From contig NC_052349.1 of the NCBI RefSeq assembly GCF_009727055.1, forward strand, positions 94,465,340 through 94,529,339: 64,000 bases of DNA, in the 5' to 3' direction. The stretch comes from Benincasa hispida. Its lineage: Eukaryota; Streptophyta; Magnoliopsida; Cucurbitales; Cucurbitaceae. The notes beneath the pieces are model-generated. The model searched no databases and was not told the origin of the DNA. It worked only from the letters and a program-made list of their open reading frames with translations. Within the stretch, counting starts at the first letter, position 1. Every line of letters begins with the position of its first letter. The position numbers and the translations under genes were made by a program. Below are positions 44,666 to 57,400 of this stretch, in pieces.

Positions 44666-45469
44666 TCGTATCATACATATTTGACATTCTCTAATGCCTG
44701 AACTACTAGTTCTCACGATTTAGAAAATGAATTTATTTCTATTGGATTGTTTCTTTCCACATAAATTAATCCTTTCTATGTCGCAACATTTTCCAATATA
44801 TTTGAGTATATAATACTCATATTCATATATAATATCGTGAGCAATATGTAAAAATGTATCAACTCATTTAAGTATAGTTCCATTTTTTTCTTGTCATGAC
44901 ATATAATTTATCAAGATCTCTTTATTATCATCATTTACTTCAAGATTCTTATAAGTGCTCATATTTAGATTTCTTTGAAAATATCTACATTCTCAGCTGA
45001 GTCATTGATTAACTACTTCTTTTTCGAGAATCTTTATTTTTGGAACTCATTCGTCTATCACGCTTGAGGCGTGCTACAAACTTGTTAATATTGACAACTT
45101 GTTACATTGGGATACAACTTGGTCACTTTCTTGCAACTGTAAATATTTTGTAAATCCATCTAGCATTGATTTGCACTATTTTACAAATGAATTATCTTTT
45201 GAACTTCTAGTTTAAAGTGATATGTACGATGATCAAAATGAGAAAATACTTATATATTTTATTTAATTTATTTTTTCAATTTTTCCTTAACTCCTCCCCT
45301 AATGTTGAAAAATTTATCTCATTAATAACAATTAAATTATGTAATAAACAATCCAACGGGGTTCAAAGCAATTAATTAATGTAAAATCAATTTTAACATA
45401 GATTTTAATTGTCCCATCATTTTAACGGTTGTTGTGGAACAATTTAAACATTTACTGCATATCTTGATG

Positions 45470-45610
45470 AAATATATTTGGCTTATGGTCATAAGCTCAT
45501 TAGTCATTGGTCGAGCATACACAATAACGTGATCTCATACAGATCTAGAAGTTTTGTTATGTGAACATAAGCTACAGGATGTTCAACACTTATCCCAATC
45601 AATTATCAAA
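45470..45610 (-). pseudogene. Copia-3 integrase relic
   Basis: VEHPVAYVHI followed by KLLD-type text on the minus strand resembles the copia integrase block VEHPVPYVHTQNG. It lies upstream of the reverse transcriptase relic in transcription order, as expected. Confidence 0.55.
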
Positions 45611-48433
45611 TGTTTGAGATGCAAATTCACTAGCACTATCAAAAAAATAATAAGTATATATGTGACCATCAACTGAATGCACCAACAAAAATCATAAAAC
45701 CATGAATCTATTCCAAAAGTAGGAAATGTTCAATTTCAATTTTAGCTAGTGAGAGTTTGATAATTACGCTTGAGAACACAACATCATGACATTTTATTAG
45801 ATGGAAGAATCTTCTAGTTCTTCAATGGATGTCAATGTATATTTTCAATAATTATTTTCACTATTGATCCAAAATGATTCATCATGTCAAAGAAAAATAT
45901 ATTTTGATCGATGAACTTAAGATTCATTGTTGCATATATTTCAACTACACAAATATGTGAGAATACAATTTAGAAGAAAAAACATAACTTTTCTATATGC
46001 ACTTCCTATAGAAGACAATTGATATAGTATATAAATATCACATAATTCTTATTATCAATCTTTCTAGATGATATCTATTATAACGCATACCTTCTAAATT
46101 TACTAAACATCTTTTTTATTTACAAGAGGATAAAGTATATCAATTGTCAATTTTGCTCATCTGAAAAAAAATATTGTTTTATTTTTCAAAATTTTTAATC
46201 AAGCCTACATGACTTCATACCATATTTGACTTTTCCCTTCAAGCATTTAAATTTTTGAAAACATATTGTCTACTTTTAAGTATAATATACATAGATGTAC
46301 TATATGCAAAACCTAAATATTATTTATTCTTATTCTCTTCCAGAGATTTAAAAGAAATCTAAATATCTATCATTTTTAGGGGTTAAAAAGATAAGTTATG
46401 ATCTCTTCAAGAGATTCAAATAAATTCTCAACGTGTGCTTTCACACATCGTTTCTTTTCAATTATAAGGATTTTATTTCTTATTATACGACAGGTACAAG
46501 ATTATCTGTGTAGTTTTAATAGAATAATTACTTCTTCCTTTATTAACATGATTCTGACCTCAATGATTAAATATTTGAACATTCACTTCAGGGAATGATA
46601 TTAGATTATTTGGTCAAAATTCATTATTTTTTTTGTAGAAACATTATGTTTTATTCCACCTCAAAAGATATTAGATAAATATTAGCACAATGTTTCAAAC
46701 TTTGTTTCTCAAATTGCTAATACAAAAGCATAACATGTTTGATATATGCTTATTAGTTTATAAGCATTTATTAATATAAAATATGTGCAACTACAGATGC
46801 AAGACAAAAACAATGAGCACTAATTGATTTAAGCAACTTCAGGTGTATTAAATCAAAATTAGCTTTAGGAAGATTGATTAGCTATTATGCATAACTTTCA
46901 AACTTTGTCGTAAAGGAATTTAGTCAATTATATATCTATATAATCACTATATATAAGTTTCAAAAGCTCACAAATTTATTCATATGATAATAATTTAAAT
47001 ATTCAACAATTAAATAAATTTCAATTTTAGCATAGCAAACAAAAATAGACTAATTAAACTCCCATGTTAGTTCCTAGGTAGAGGTGTTCCTAGGTAGAGA
47101 TGTTCCTTTGCGGTCAGCTAAAATATCTTAGTCTAACCAGAACAATCCTTAGACAAAATCAATCAATTTTTATTTCTAATTCATTAATCTTTTAATTAAA
47201 AGTTAATTTCTAAGTGAATTATCAATCTTATTAGAACCAATTAACTTTGAGAAATAATCTTTAATATCTTAAACCTTAAATCTTTCAAATTAAAATTAAA
47301 GATAACCATGCATATTTATTCTCTTTTTTTTTAAAAAAATAAAATAAAAGACAATATTATCATAAGATGATTTTAACATATAAAAGTTAATATTAATATG
47401 AGAGAATCTTATCTTTATTTAAAAGAAACTCAATCTTGTTAAGAAATATGCAATCTAATTAAGGAAACAAATATCCTAACTTAATTTTTCATCAATAACA
47501 ACTATATTCCAAGATATTGAAACTAATTAGAAAAATATCTCAAACAAATCTTTGAAATATAAAAAATTAAGATGCATGATTTGCTATCTATGATAAATTT
47601 TACATACATTATACACACACAAAAAAAATGATGCATGCATGATTTATAACCTCGGTTGCGGCATCTATGATATCATAAATAGGATAAGGAAAAAAAACAA
47701 AAGAATCTACCTTTTAGTAATAACAAATTACACATGTTGAATATTACCCCAACAAAAGCATTGATAAAATATTGATATGCATTTCATCAATAGAACTATG
47801 ACATCAAATGCCTAACATAAGCCCTACAAATGCCTCTTGGAGTATTTATTAAAAAAAAAAATTTTGAGAAAATGGAGATTGAAAATATGATGAGAACATC
47901 TACAATTATATGTGTACAAATAATTGGCAAAGTAATGAATTGAATTGATGATAGAATTCAGTATACAATGGAATGCATTGTGTGCGTGTGATAGAGACTA
48001 GGGAGAGGTTTGCACAATAACTCACAAATTTTATTTAAAGTTCTTACCCACAATATCACATCTCCTCTAATTTTCTGACTCAATTGCATAACAAGCAACC
48101 TAAGATTAATTATAATCTCAAAGTAGAAAGAATGTTGAAAAACTCACAAGTACTTTAAGACACAAGTTGGACTCATGCCGAAGGATTTTAATTTCAATGC
48201 TCACATAATACTTATATCAAGTTTACAATTTGATCTAATTAAATGTAAAATCTAATATCAGATATATCTTAACAATCAATTCACAAACACATAAATCACA
48301 TGTATGGTTTAAATAGAGTACTCATCTTCTTTGAACCTTAGTTTTAAATACTTCAATAATATGAAGAGTCTTTATTATTCTTGGTATTCTAATGGATCAA
48401 CTCTAATCTCAACAAAATCTTCCAAGTGGTAGA
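45611..48433 (-). other. Copia-3 gag/leader region, unreadable
   Basis: Extremely AT-rich with no supported frame. Confidence 0.4.
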
Positions 48434-48448
48434 GACTCGTGTTGATAA

Positions 48449-48714
48449 TGTATTATAAAATGCAGAGGAGAGAAGAACAAACATAAGAGAGAAATGGAGA
48501 GAGGAAAGTAGAGAATATATGTATTATGGTCAATTGAGGTGTGTTTTTCAGATAATCTCTACAACCTCTATTTATAGGGTTATGACAATGGTGGTTACAA
48601 GAATAAAACATAAAGATGGGATAAGATAATTATGAAGTTTAATTGGAGAGGTTAATGGATGAGTTTTGACCTACGAAAGTTATGCAACATCTACACAATT
48701 ATCGTATTTATAAC
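48449..48714 (-). repeat. Copia-3 5' LTR
   Basis: On the plus strand it starts TGTATTATAAAATGCAG and runs to ATCGTATTTATAAC. Confidence 0.8.
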
Positions 48715-49320
48715 CTATAGTTTAATATTATCTTATTTAGCCTATAGTATTTAATATGAGTCAAATTCATATTAAATTTAACCTATAGTTTTTTATATGA
48801 ATCACATTCATATAATTAATGTTTGAATCATATTCAAATATTTATTTTTCCCAAATAAAATTTTATCTTATAATGTATCATATACATATATTAATTATAT
48901 CTCATATAATTAATTCCCTCCATTAATTTGAACAATTCAAATTAATCCAAAATTAATTTGATTCTCATTAATCCTAATTGAGCTACCAATGGGACCTTAT
49001 GAATCTATAGATTGAAGCTCTAATGGTACTTGATTAATTAACTAAATTCTTTAATCAAATTAATCAATTTCCATTAACTGTCGGTCACTTCACTAAAAAT
49101 CAAAGCTGCACTCTTTGCACTTCAAATGTGTTTTTTTTTTTTTGTCTATTGGATATAACCAATCAACATTGCGTTGACCTTTCACAAAATGCTCATAAGT
49201 ACAGTCGGGTCAAAATTATTGTTTTGCCCCTATAGTTACATCTAACTCCTTAAGTACCACTGATCCCTTTAATGAATAATAAGTTATAGAGTAAATATAC
49301 CGAACCCTTCTCGGGCCAAG
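48715..49320 (-). repeat. Partial copia LTR related to 53779-55696
   Basis: GAGCTACCAATGGGACCTTA, then ATTCTTTAATCAAATTAA, CACTTCACTAAA and TGCACTCTTTGCAC follow the same order as 54655-54800 in the longer LTR on the same strand. Divergence is considerable, so it is a related family or an old copy. Confidence 0.55.
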
Positions 49321-49326
49321 AGAGGA

Positions 49327-49556
49327 TATGACCAGTTTTATTCTATAATCTCTTCCGAAGAGCTTCTTACAGTTCCGCACAAATGCGCTGATGAACAAGA
49401 TAGAATATAATTTGATCATTCTTCTCAAGAGGGACTAATAAGCTTGTAGTTCATTGAAAAGAGTGGTCAAGTTATATCCTATCTTGTTCATCATCGCATT
49501 TGTGCGGAACTGTAAGAAGCTCTTTAGAAGAGATCTTAGAATAAAACTGACCTGAC
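49327..49556. repeat. Inverted repeat made of copia gag sequence
   Basis: GCTTCTTACAGTTCCGCACA (left arm, 49361 onward) is matched by its reverse complement in the right arm near 49500-49520. Arms are about 100 bp and nearly identical in the core, with about 25 bp between. The left arm encodes SFLQFRTNALMNKIEYNL on the plus strand; the right arm encodes the equivalent on the minus strand. Confidence 0.88.
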
Positions 49557-49957
49557 TTTTCTCGTCTATGACAACTCCGTTTACTTCTGCTATATTGAAA
49601 TGGACTATCGTGTTCAGGACATGTTCTCTAACAGAGGTCCCTTCTTTTAACGAAAGTTATAAACATACTTGATGGTATCATGTTTAAGGGAGAAGGACGG
49701 TTGTCCAAACATTCCCTACAAAGATTCCATAATCTCTTTTGCGGTATGCACGCGATCGTGTTTCTTAGCCAAAACATCAAATACGCTGGCAAGGATAAAG
49801 GCTCGGGCTTTTTCGTTTGCCCTTGTCCACTTGTATATGCTTCCCAAACAGTTCGATTTGCGTTTGAGCTGGGGTTAGGAGGACATTCCTTAGTTAAAAC
49901 GAACCCCATATCATCTATTACCAGTATTGTATTCAGGTTTGATTTCCATGTAGCATA
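49440..49957 (-). pseudogene. Copia-4 gag, downstream part
   Basis: On the minus strand: NYATWKSNLNTILVIDDMG, FVLTKECPPNPSSNANRTVW, a garbled middle, then SVREHVLNTIVHFNIAEVNG and SFILRSLLKSFLQFRTNA. This is the UBN2-type copia gag. Its first residues are on the other side of the solo LTR at 51839-51890. It is separated by frame changes near 49626 and 49900. Confidence 0.88.
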
Positions 49958-49962
49958 ATTGT

Positions 49963-51838
49963 TGTTGGGTTTTATGTCCTAAAAACTCATAGTATGTAAA
50001 ATAATAAACATTTTCTATTATCAATATACTTGTTATTGATCTCATAAATTGTATGAAAGTCTAAATCCAATAAACTAAGACCCATAACTATTATATGAGT
50101 ACTTGAACTTTATGTGGAGACATAAGAGTGGATTAGGTTCGAGTAAATAGTCAAAATGATCTATGGTACATGAATGAGATTGGGTACCTTATTCTGGTAA
50201 CACCATTGGATGCGACCTACTCTGTAGTTGTTAGAAAGAGTTATAAAGTGCTATATACGATGTGATCCTAATTCGTACATGTTATGAAATGAGGAGTGGA
50301 GGCGTCCTATGCAATGAGTATGCATAAGATCAGGACCAAGAAATAAGTCACTCTTACTTTATAACGTTGTTTACTGTTTAAGACTGATTATTTCACCTAG
50401 ATGACCTAGGTAACTCGATCTTAATTCTGAGCTAACTATAAACTCCTGTTTATTCAAGATTGCCCTTAGATTTGCATAGTTGAGGGTTGACTCAACAACG
50501 CCGGTTCAATAAGACTCCTATTTCAGGGGTAAGACCAGATAGATAGCTGGGGACATAGGGTGCAAGATGGAGTTCACACCTACCCGATTTAGGGATAGGA
50601 AAAAGGTTGTTCTCTCAAGTACTGAATCCAGGTCTTGAACAAGGGGCCCCACCCTCTCACAGGGCTGAGAGAGTTTGGTTTAGTGATTGGATCACAAACC
50701 AGTTGTTCATTAAAGGATCAGTAGGGACTTGAGGAATAAGACGTAATATCAGGGGTAAAACAGATATTTGACCCAGTCGTTATTACGAACAACTTGTGAA
50801 GGGTCGACTTGCTGATTATGGTTAAATCATGTGGACATAATATATCTACAGTGAGGGAAGTGCAACTATGGATTTTAGTGGAATGACCCATTAGTTAACG
50901 AATGTGGATTAATTTGGTCTAATGAGTTTAACCAATTAATCTCGGATTGTTGGAGCCCATGATCTGTAGGTTCGTGAGGTCCCCCTACTAGCCCGTAACA
51001 GACTAGCTCTAGAATAGCGTGATAAGTTAATTTGAAACGTTCAAATTAGAATTAAGCGAATTAGTAATTATATGACATATAATTATATGTTTAATTTTAG
51101 AATTAAATGGAATAGGAGAATTTATATATATTTAAATATGATTTAAATATATTAAGATGGATATGTGTTAAGATTAATTTAATATTTGATATTAAATTAA
51201 TTAAGTTTTATTTAATAATTAATTTATGAAATTAATTAAAAAAATTATTTTAAAATCAAAATAGATTTAATAAAATCAAAATTTGATTTCTTGAGATAAA
51301 ATTTAAAAAGGAAAAACAAATAAAACACACAAAATGGAAAAAATTTTTTTTTTTTCCATTATCCATCACCTAAGTAGCTCACACATGAAGTAATGTCTTG
51401 GCCTTGTCTTCTCCAAGCATGAGTTAAAACTCACGCAACTCTTCTCTTTGCATATTGATATGCAATATAATGTAGAGATTGGAGTGAAAATCGGGCATGC
51501 AATCCATAGAGAATTTTAAAGAAAATTCAGTTTGAAGAAAGGTTCTTCAACAAGGTTGTTGCAGTGAGCTTTTCTCCTTCATCCCTTGATTCAAGCTTGT
51601 TTTGAGTCCTACAACTCAATCTAGAGCATCAAGAGAATAGTGGGGAAGGTTTTGAGGTAGTCTACAACAAGATTTGGAGAAGATAGCGCTGGTGAAGGAG
51701 CTTTGAAGAAGTTCTACAAAAGGTATGTTTTGAAACTCATTTTTTTCTGCAAAAGCATGCTTTATATATTGCCAAAATTAGTAAATTTGAGTGCTTAGAT
51801 GATCCTTGTACTTCCATTGCTGTTGATACAATCCTACA
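49963..51838 (+). mobile_element. Solo LTR inserted in copia gag
   Basis: Runs from TGTTGGGTTTTATGTCC to GATACAATCCTACA, 1876 bp. ATTGT (49958-49962) and ATTAT (51839-51843) flank it. It contains no internal domain, so it is the product of recombination between two LTRs. The family is the same as the inverted LTR at 53779-55696. Removing it rejoins gag across KF(N)GDNYATWK. Confidence 0.9.
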
Positions 51839-51890
51839 ATTATCCCATAAATTTGTCAGAAGTCAGTAACTATATCAATGAGCTAGTCAT
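51839..51890 (-). pseudogene. Copia-4 gag, first residues
   Basis: The ATG at 51888-51890 opens MTSSLI, a stop, then LLTSDKF, which with the part beyond the solo LTR gives the usual start of this gag. At least one stop and small deletions disable it. Confidence 0.75.
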
Positions 51891-53765
51891 CTCTGAAAGT
51901 ATAAATAAATTCTCCTTCATTGAAGCAAGACATTCTTGACTAAATACTAATTCCAAAATAACTCATATTCCTATAGTCATTTAGTTACCGTTTTTGGTCA
52001 AGAACTTACTAACATTTAGTAATTTTCGTAAGTGTAACCCTCCATTTCCAGACCTTAGAGGTTGGCCCCAACGATGCTACCGAATTAGAGAGTCAAGGTT
52101 GGGAATCAACCTAAGAAATCTTATCCCATTCTGGAGTTTGAGTTGTTCTGAATCCCATGTTATAACCCTCTAAGGAGATAGCCACCGTAAAACGACTAGC
52201 GTATGTCGCATAAAGTCGACAAGCATGCGTGACATAGGAATCTCACGGTCCAAACTAATGGAAGAGACCACAGGACACGTTGACACATATCCTTTACCCA
52301 CTTACTATGAACTACTTCCTCTATTCACCTTGCTATTGACCCATGCAAACACTTTCCGAATGGAGGTCACTCCCAGGGTGACACGAAGCTGAGTATGAAT
52401 CTCACGATGTGAACTCTTAAGGACACGAGAGCTAAGAATAACATATCACATATGTTATTTAATCTCCCACTGAAGTGTTTTATTTGTTTTTGGTAAAATA
52501 TTTATTCAGGTTTATTCCAGCTAATAAACAACCTAAATCTAGGTGATTATCCAAGTATAACGTTTATATTTGGATTTTAAACTACGATGTCTAGGTGATA
52601 AACCGGTTTTAAAACCTCACGTCGCTCACACATGCTCATAAAACCGAGTTAACATTGCTCAATTATTCGATTATAATCCCCAGGTAGGAGGTGTTTTGTA
52701 AACCATCATCTTAAATACCTCCAGCCTTAGATAGGATTATAGACCAGTTGAGTTTGTAACCAAATTTTACAAGATAACAACTTATTTTAACTATTAAAAC
52801 AAGTTGTTATTTGTTAACCCTAGGTGAACATGTATCTTTGTTATGGATTTTAATATCTAATATGATTTTTATAACAACTATAAGACAATGGACATGTTGA
52901 TCATCCTTAACATTCATCAAGCATTTTGAGATTTAATATAACACATTATATGAAACACTTGAAACACTTGAAACTCTAAATATGCATACTATATATTATA
53001 ACTCTTTATAACATACTTCCAATGCATGCTTCATGCATCCTATAGTGGGATTTTAAATCTACATGGCATACTATATGCACATACAAGATTTATTTAATTA
53101 TAACATACTTTCACAATACATAAATAATTAAACACATTATGATATGGACCAATTTTGGCATTCCAAGCAAGCAAAAAGCCTAAACTATTATAAAAATAAT
53201 TAAAAACAGCTTCAAAAGGCTTATGAACCGTTCGAACCGACCTGAACCGGATCCAAACCGCCCGAATCGGATCTCTAAAGCTCCAAGACAGGTTGAACCA
53301 GCCAAAATGGGGTTGAATCTAACCTCATTAACCTGAATCGACTGAATTAGTTCACTTGAACCGCCGGTCGGGTCGCACGTTCTTTTGGGATGGGATGAGC
53401 AACGTTGCAACGCTCCATCCCAGCGTTGCAATGCCTCGAGCTTTTGAAGAACCGTGTTGCAACGCTGTGTTGGCAGCGTTACAATGCTGCCTAGCAGTAG
53501 CTTCACAACTGGGTTTCTTCAGCTGGCCTTCCTTGCTTCTTTATTCAATTACAACCTAATTACAACTCTATTAATTCTAACAAATTTACAAACTCTTAAC
53601 CACACATTAAGACCCATAAACAAAGAGTCAATTACAACAATTAACACTTATTGAAGAGAATTTTAATACCAAATTTGAAATTATCTATATCAACAACCAT
53701 TTTCATACAACCTATGAAAATCACCCACCAAGCTAAAATTACCATGAATCAAGTGCTTAAATTAT
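51891..53765 (-). other. Copia-4 untranslated leader
   Basis: About 1.9 kb between primer-binding site and gag start on the minus strand. It carries pairs of GCAACGCT/AGCGTTGC near 53403-53495 that can form two short hairpins. The small open frames here are not supported as genes. Confidence 0.6.
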
Positions 53766-53777
53766 GCTATGATACCA
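53766..53777 (-). other. Copia-4 primer-binding site
   Basis: TTGGTATCATAGC-like on the minus strand, resembling the initiator tRNA-Met site TGGTATCAGAGC with one or two changes, directly beside the LTR. Confidence 0.75.
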
Positions 53778-53778
53778 A

Positions 53779-55696
53779 TTTTTGGAGTTAGCATGCAATT
53801 AGCGAAAGTAAATAGAATTATTAAGCACTCATCAACTTTAGCAATTAAGAAAGTATGTTCATAATAAAAAACAGGGTTTTGAAAAGTTATCTTTGAAGAC
53901 CTTCTTCAATCCACGAATTCAGCGCCAATCTTCACTCCAAAAGGATGTATACCACTATTTGATCTTTGCTACTATTCTCTTGAACCTTAGATTGAATTGT
54001 TTGATTCAAAATGAGCTTAGATTTAGGGAATTTTGGAGGAAAAAGTCTGGTTTTCAATTGGATAATGAAGAACACTTTCTTCAGCAATTGAGCTCTCAAA
54101 ATTTTGATTGTATGCCTTCTATCTACTCAATTCACTAAGTTTTGTCAAACTCCTTCATGCAATCACATTGCATAGCTAGATGACAGCTACTCCTTGAGAG
54201 GATTAATGGAAGTTGGGTGTTGAAAGTGGGAAAACCCATTCATGGGTTTAAAATTAAATTTCTCTTTTTAATTTAATTAAAATTCATTTTTCTATAATTT
54301 TAATTTTCAGAAAATTAAACAAAAAACTAAATTTTGAAATTTGTATTTTCATAAAATTCAAATTTCTAATTTTATATATTAGTTCAAATCATTAATTTTA
54401 AATAAAAAAAATTATTTAATAATTAAACGATTTAATTCATTAAAATAATAAAACACCAATTCCACAAACATGAATCCCCATTTATGTAATTTTAATATTT
54501 AAATCATATTTAAATATTATCCAATTCTCCAATTTCATTTAATTCGTTAATTAAACGTGTAATTATATTATATATAATTACTAATTCTGATAATTCGAAT
54601 TTGAACACTTCAAATTTTACCCATCACTCTATTCTAAGGTTTAATCCGTTTGTGAGCTAGTATGGGGACCTAATGGACCTACAGATCATGGACTCCAACG
54701 ATCTGAGATTAACGACTAAACTCTTTAACCAAATTAACTAACCTTTGTTAATTACCGAGTCACTCCACTAAAGCCTAGTAGTTGCACTCCCCTTATTGAA
54801 GATATATTTGTGTCCACTCGATATAACTATAATCAGTAAGTTAATCCTTCATAGGTTGTTCGTAATAATGGCTGGGTCATAAGTTGTTTTATCCCGGAGA
54901 TTACATCTTATTTCTCAAGTCCCACTGATTCTCTAATGAACAATTGGTTTGTGATCCAATCATTAAACCGAGTCCCTCTCAAGCCAATGAGAGGGTGGGG
55001 CCTCTTGTTCAAGATCTAGAGTCAGCACTTAAGGAAACAACCTCTCTACTATCCCTAAAAGTGAGTAGCAGTGAATTCCATCTTGCACCCTATGTCTCCA
55101 ACTATCTACTCGGTCTTATCCCTGAAATGGGAGGCTTATTGAGCCGACGTTCTTGAGCCATTCACCACCTATGCAAATTTAAGGATAATCCTGAATAAAT
55201 AGGAGTTCATAGTAGGTCAGGTTACCTAGGTCATCACTTTGAAATAGAGTCTTAACCAATAAACAACATTATAAAGTAAAAGTAACTTTATTTCTTGGTA
55301 TGATCTTATACAAACTCTTTGCTAGGACACCCCCACTCGCATGTCTCCACATGAATAAATTAGGATCACTTCGTTTGTAGCACTTTACAATAATTGTAGT
55401 ATCTACAAAGTGGACCGCATCTGATAGTATCCCAAGAATAAGGTTCCAGCCTTATTCATATACTACATACCATTTTGGCTCTTTACTCGAACTTGATCCG
55501 CTCTTATGTCTCCACATAAAGAAGTACTTATGTAATAGCCATGGATCTTAGTTTATTGAATTTAGGTTATTTCTAAAACAAAATGAGCAATTCATGCATT
55601 CAATAACAACTTTATAAATCAAACTTCAATAATATCTATATCGATTAGCTGAATAAGTTTATTGTTTATAAATCACGGGTTTTAGGACATAAAACT
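53779..55696 (-). repeat. Copia-4 5' LTR
   Basis: An inverted relative of the solo LTR at 49963-51838: for example TAGGTCCATTAGGTCCCC-type text, TCATTAGAGAATCAGTGGGA and ATGTCCTAAAACCCGTG (minus). Its outer end has been overwritten: the expected TGTTGGG after the tail is replaced by the start of the next element at 55697. Confidence 0.8.
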
Positions 55697-55931
55697 TGTT
55701 GAAAATAAGGGGCTATTTATGTATTTAGCCCTAATGACATTTTAGTATTTTTACTTTGCCCTAGTTTTTCCTTTTCTGTATTAGGGCTTTCTAGAGCCTA
55801 TTTATATCTCTATTCTCTCTTGTATGTGTGTAACTTGAAAATAATAAAAAGTGTCTTTCTATCGTGGTTTTTTCTCCCTGTACTAGGGTTTTCCACATAA
55901 ATCTTGTGTTTTCTTCTTCCATCTTTTAATA
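55697..55931 (+). repeat. Copia-5 5' LTR
   Basis: Begins TGTTGAAAATAAGGGGC; contains CTATTTATATCTCTATTC and GTGGTTTTTTCTCCCTG, the latter shared with Copia-1. Ends just before the primer-binding site. Confidence 0.8.
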
Positions 55932-55943
55932 TGGTATCAAAGC
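55932..55943 (+). other. Copia-5 primer-binding site
   Basis: TGGTATCAAAGC, one base from the standard initiator tRNA-Met site. Confidence 0.85.
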
Positions 55944-56026
55944 GTGGTGACGAAACCCTAACCGTCGTTGACGAAAACCAACCATTGGTCTAGACGATCT
56001 CAGCCGGCGACTCCACTACTACTGAA

Positions 56027-57340
56027 ATGAGTGTTGCCGCCGCTGCTATCACCGATGCCACTGGCGCCACCGTTATCTCTGTCGTTGTTCAAGCTACCAT
56101 CGACTGTTATCTTCAATCTCTTCATCTCAGTCCAACACTGATTTTGTCATTGCTCGGGTTGCCGCTGCTGCCTCCATCGCATGTGATGTCGTCCGGTTCT
56201 GTGCCACTTCTGCCACATCTAGCACCTACACTGTCGACTGGTTCTGTGCCGCTGTCTATTGGTGCTGCGTACTCTGCATCAACCGCGATCAGTCACATGT
56301 AGCCGCCTACGAGCCTCTCTCAATATGGGCCAACTAGCCATGACGCTTGAAGTTTGATCAGTTTATCTCCAATGGTGGTCCAACAACAATTAGCCAACCT
56401 TCAACAATAGATTACGACCCTTGAGATAGCTCTCGAGACTACCACAAACCTTCAATAAAATCTAGTAAATTCATATTTATCTTCCGGTTACCGATGTATT
56501 TAGAGAATTCGGTAATCGCCTTTCCTACTTTACCTACTACAAGTGTTTTATTTGGATCTATGAGAAATTCGATAGGTTTTATTACAGGGGAGAAGTTGAA
56601 TGGCCATAATTATTTCTCTTAGTCTCAGTCCATCCAGATGGCCCTCGAGAGGCATATAAGTTTGGGTATCTAATTGGTGAGATACCAAGACCTAAACCAG
56701 GAGATCCTGGAGAGCACATTTGGAAAGGAGAAGACTCCTTGCTTCAATCTTTATTGGTTAACAGTATGGAACCACAGATAGGAAAATCCTTACTGTATGC
56801 TGCAACTGCTCGGGACATCTGGGATGCAGTACAAAAATTGTACTTTAAGAGGCAGAACACATCCCATTTAGATGGATGGGACTTCCTATTTTAATAAACT
56901 CCCTATTTTAATAAACTGTCTCTAATCTGGTAGGAGATGGATCTATGTCGTGAAGTTGTCTAGGATTGTTTGTGTGGCGAAGTTCAGTATTCAAAAATCG
57001 AGGAAGTTGATCGCGTTTTTTGACTTTCTTGCTGGTCTGAATTCCAAGTTTGATGCAGTGCATAGTTAAATATTGGGACAAAAATTGATACCTTCACTTA
57101 TGGAAGTATGCTCCAAGGTTCATTTAGAGGAAGATAGATTGAGTGCTATGAACAACTCTATTGTTTCTACTACTGATTTTGCTGCATTTAGTGTAAAATC
57201 ATCTGGGTTTGATGGTGACAAGCAAAATGGAAAACCACCTCCAGTTTGTGAACATTGTAAGAAACCTTAACATACAAAGGATCAATGTTGGAAGTTACAT
57301 GGTCGACCTCTGAATAGCAAACGTCGTTCTTCAGACGACA
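56027..57340 (+). pseudogene. Copia-5 gag
   Basis: An Ala/Thr/Ser-rich start (56027-56302), then GEKLNGHNYF-SQSIQMALE, KSLLYAATARDIWDAVQK and LYFKRQNTSH. A deletion removes part of the UBN2 domain near 56880. FLAGLNSKFDAVH follows, then the zinc knuckle [18 protein letters not shown] at 57246-57310, which is interrupted by a stop. Confidence 0.85.
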
Positions 57341-57400
57341 AAACCTAACCAAGCACTTGTGAGTGATTTTACAAATGGTATTTCATAGTCTCAATCCCAG

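Larger units (their letters stand above)
42950..48714 (-). mobile_element. Copia-3: very old copia element
   Basis: Related LTRs of about 270 bp lie at both ends in the same orientation, with CTCCCCCTTAAATG (a polypurine tract on the minus strand) inside the 3' LTR. A primer-binding-like TTATCAACACGAGTC (minus) adjoins the 5' LTR at 48434-48448. The 5.2 kb between them is about as AT-rich as spacer, but relics of integrase and reverse transcriptase remain in the right order. Confidence 0.8.
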
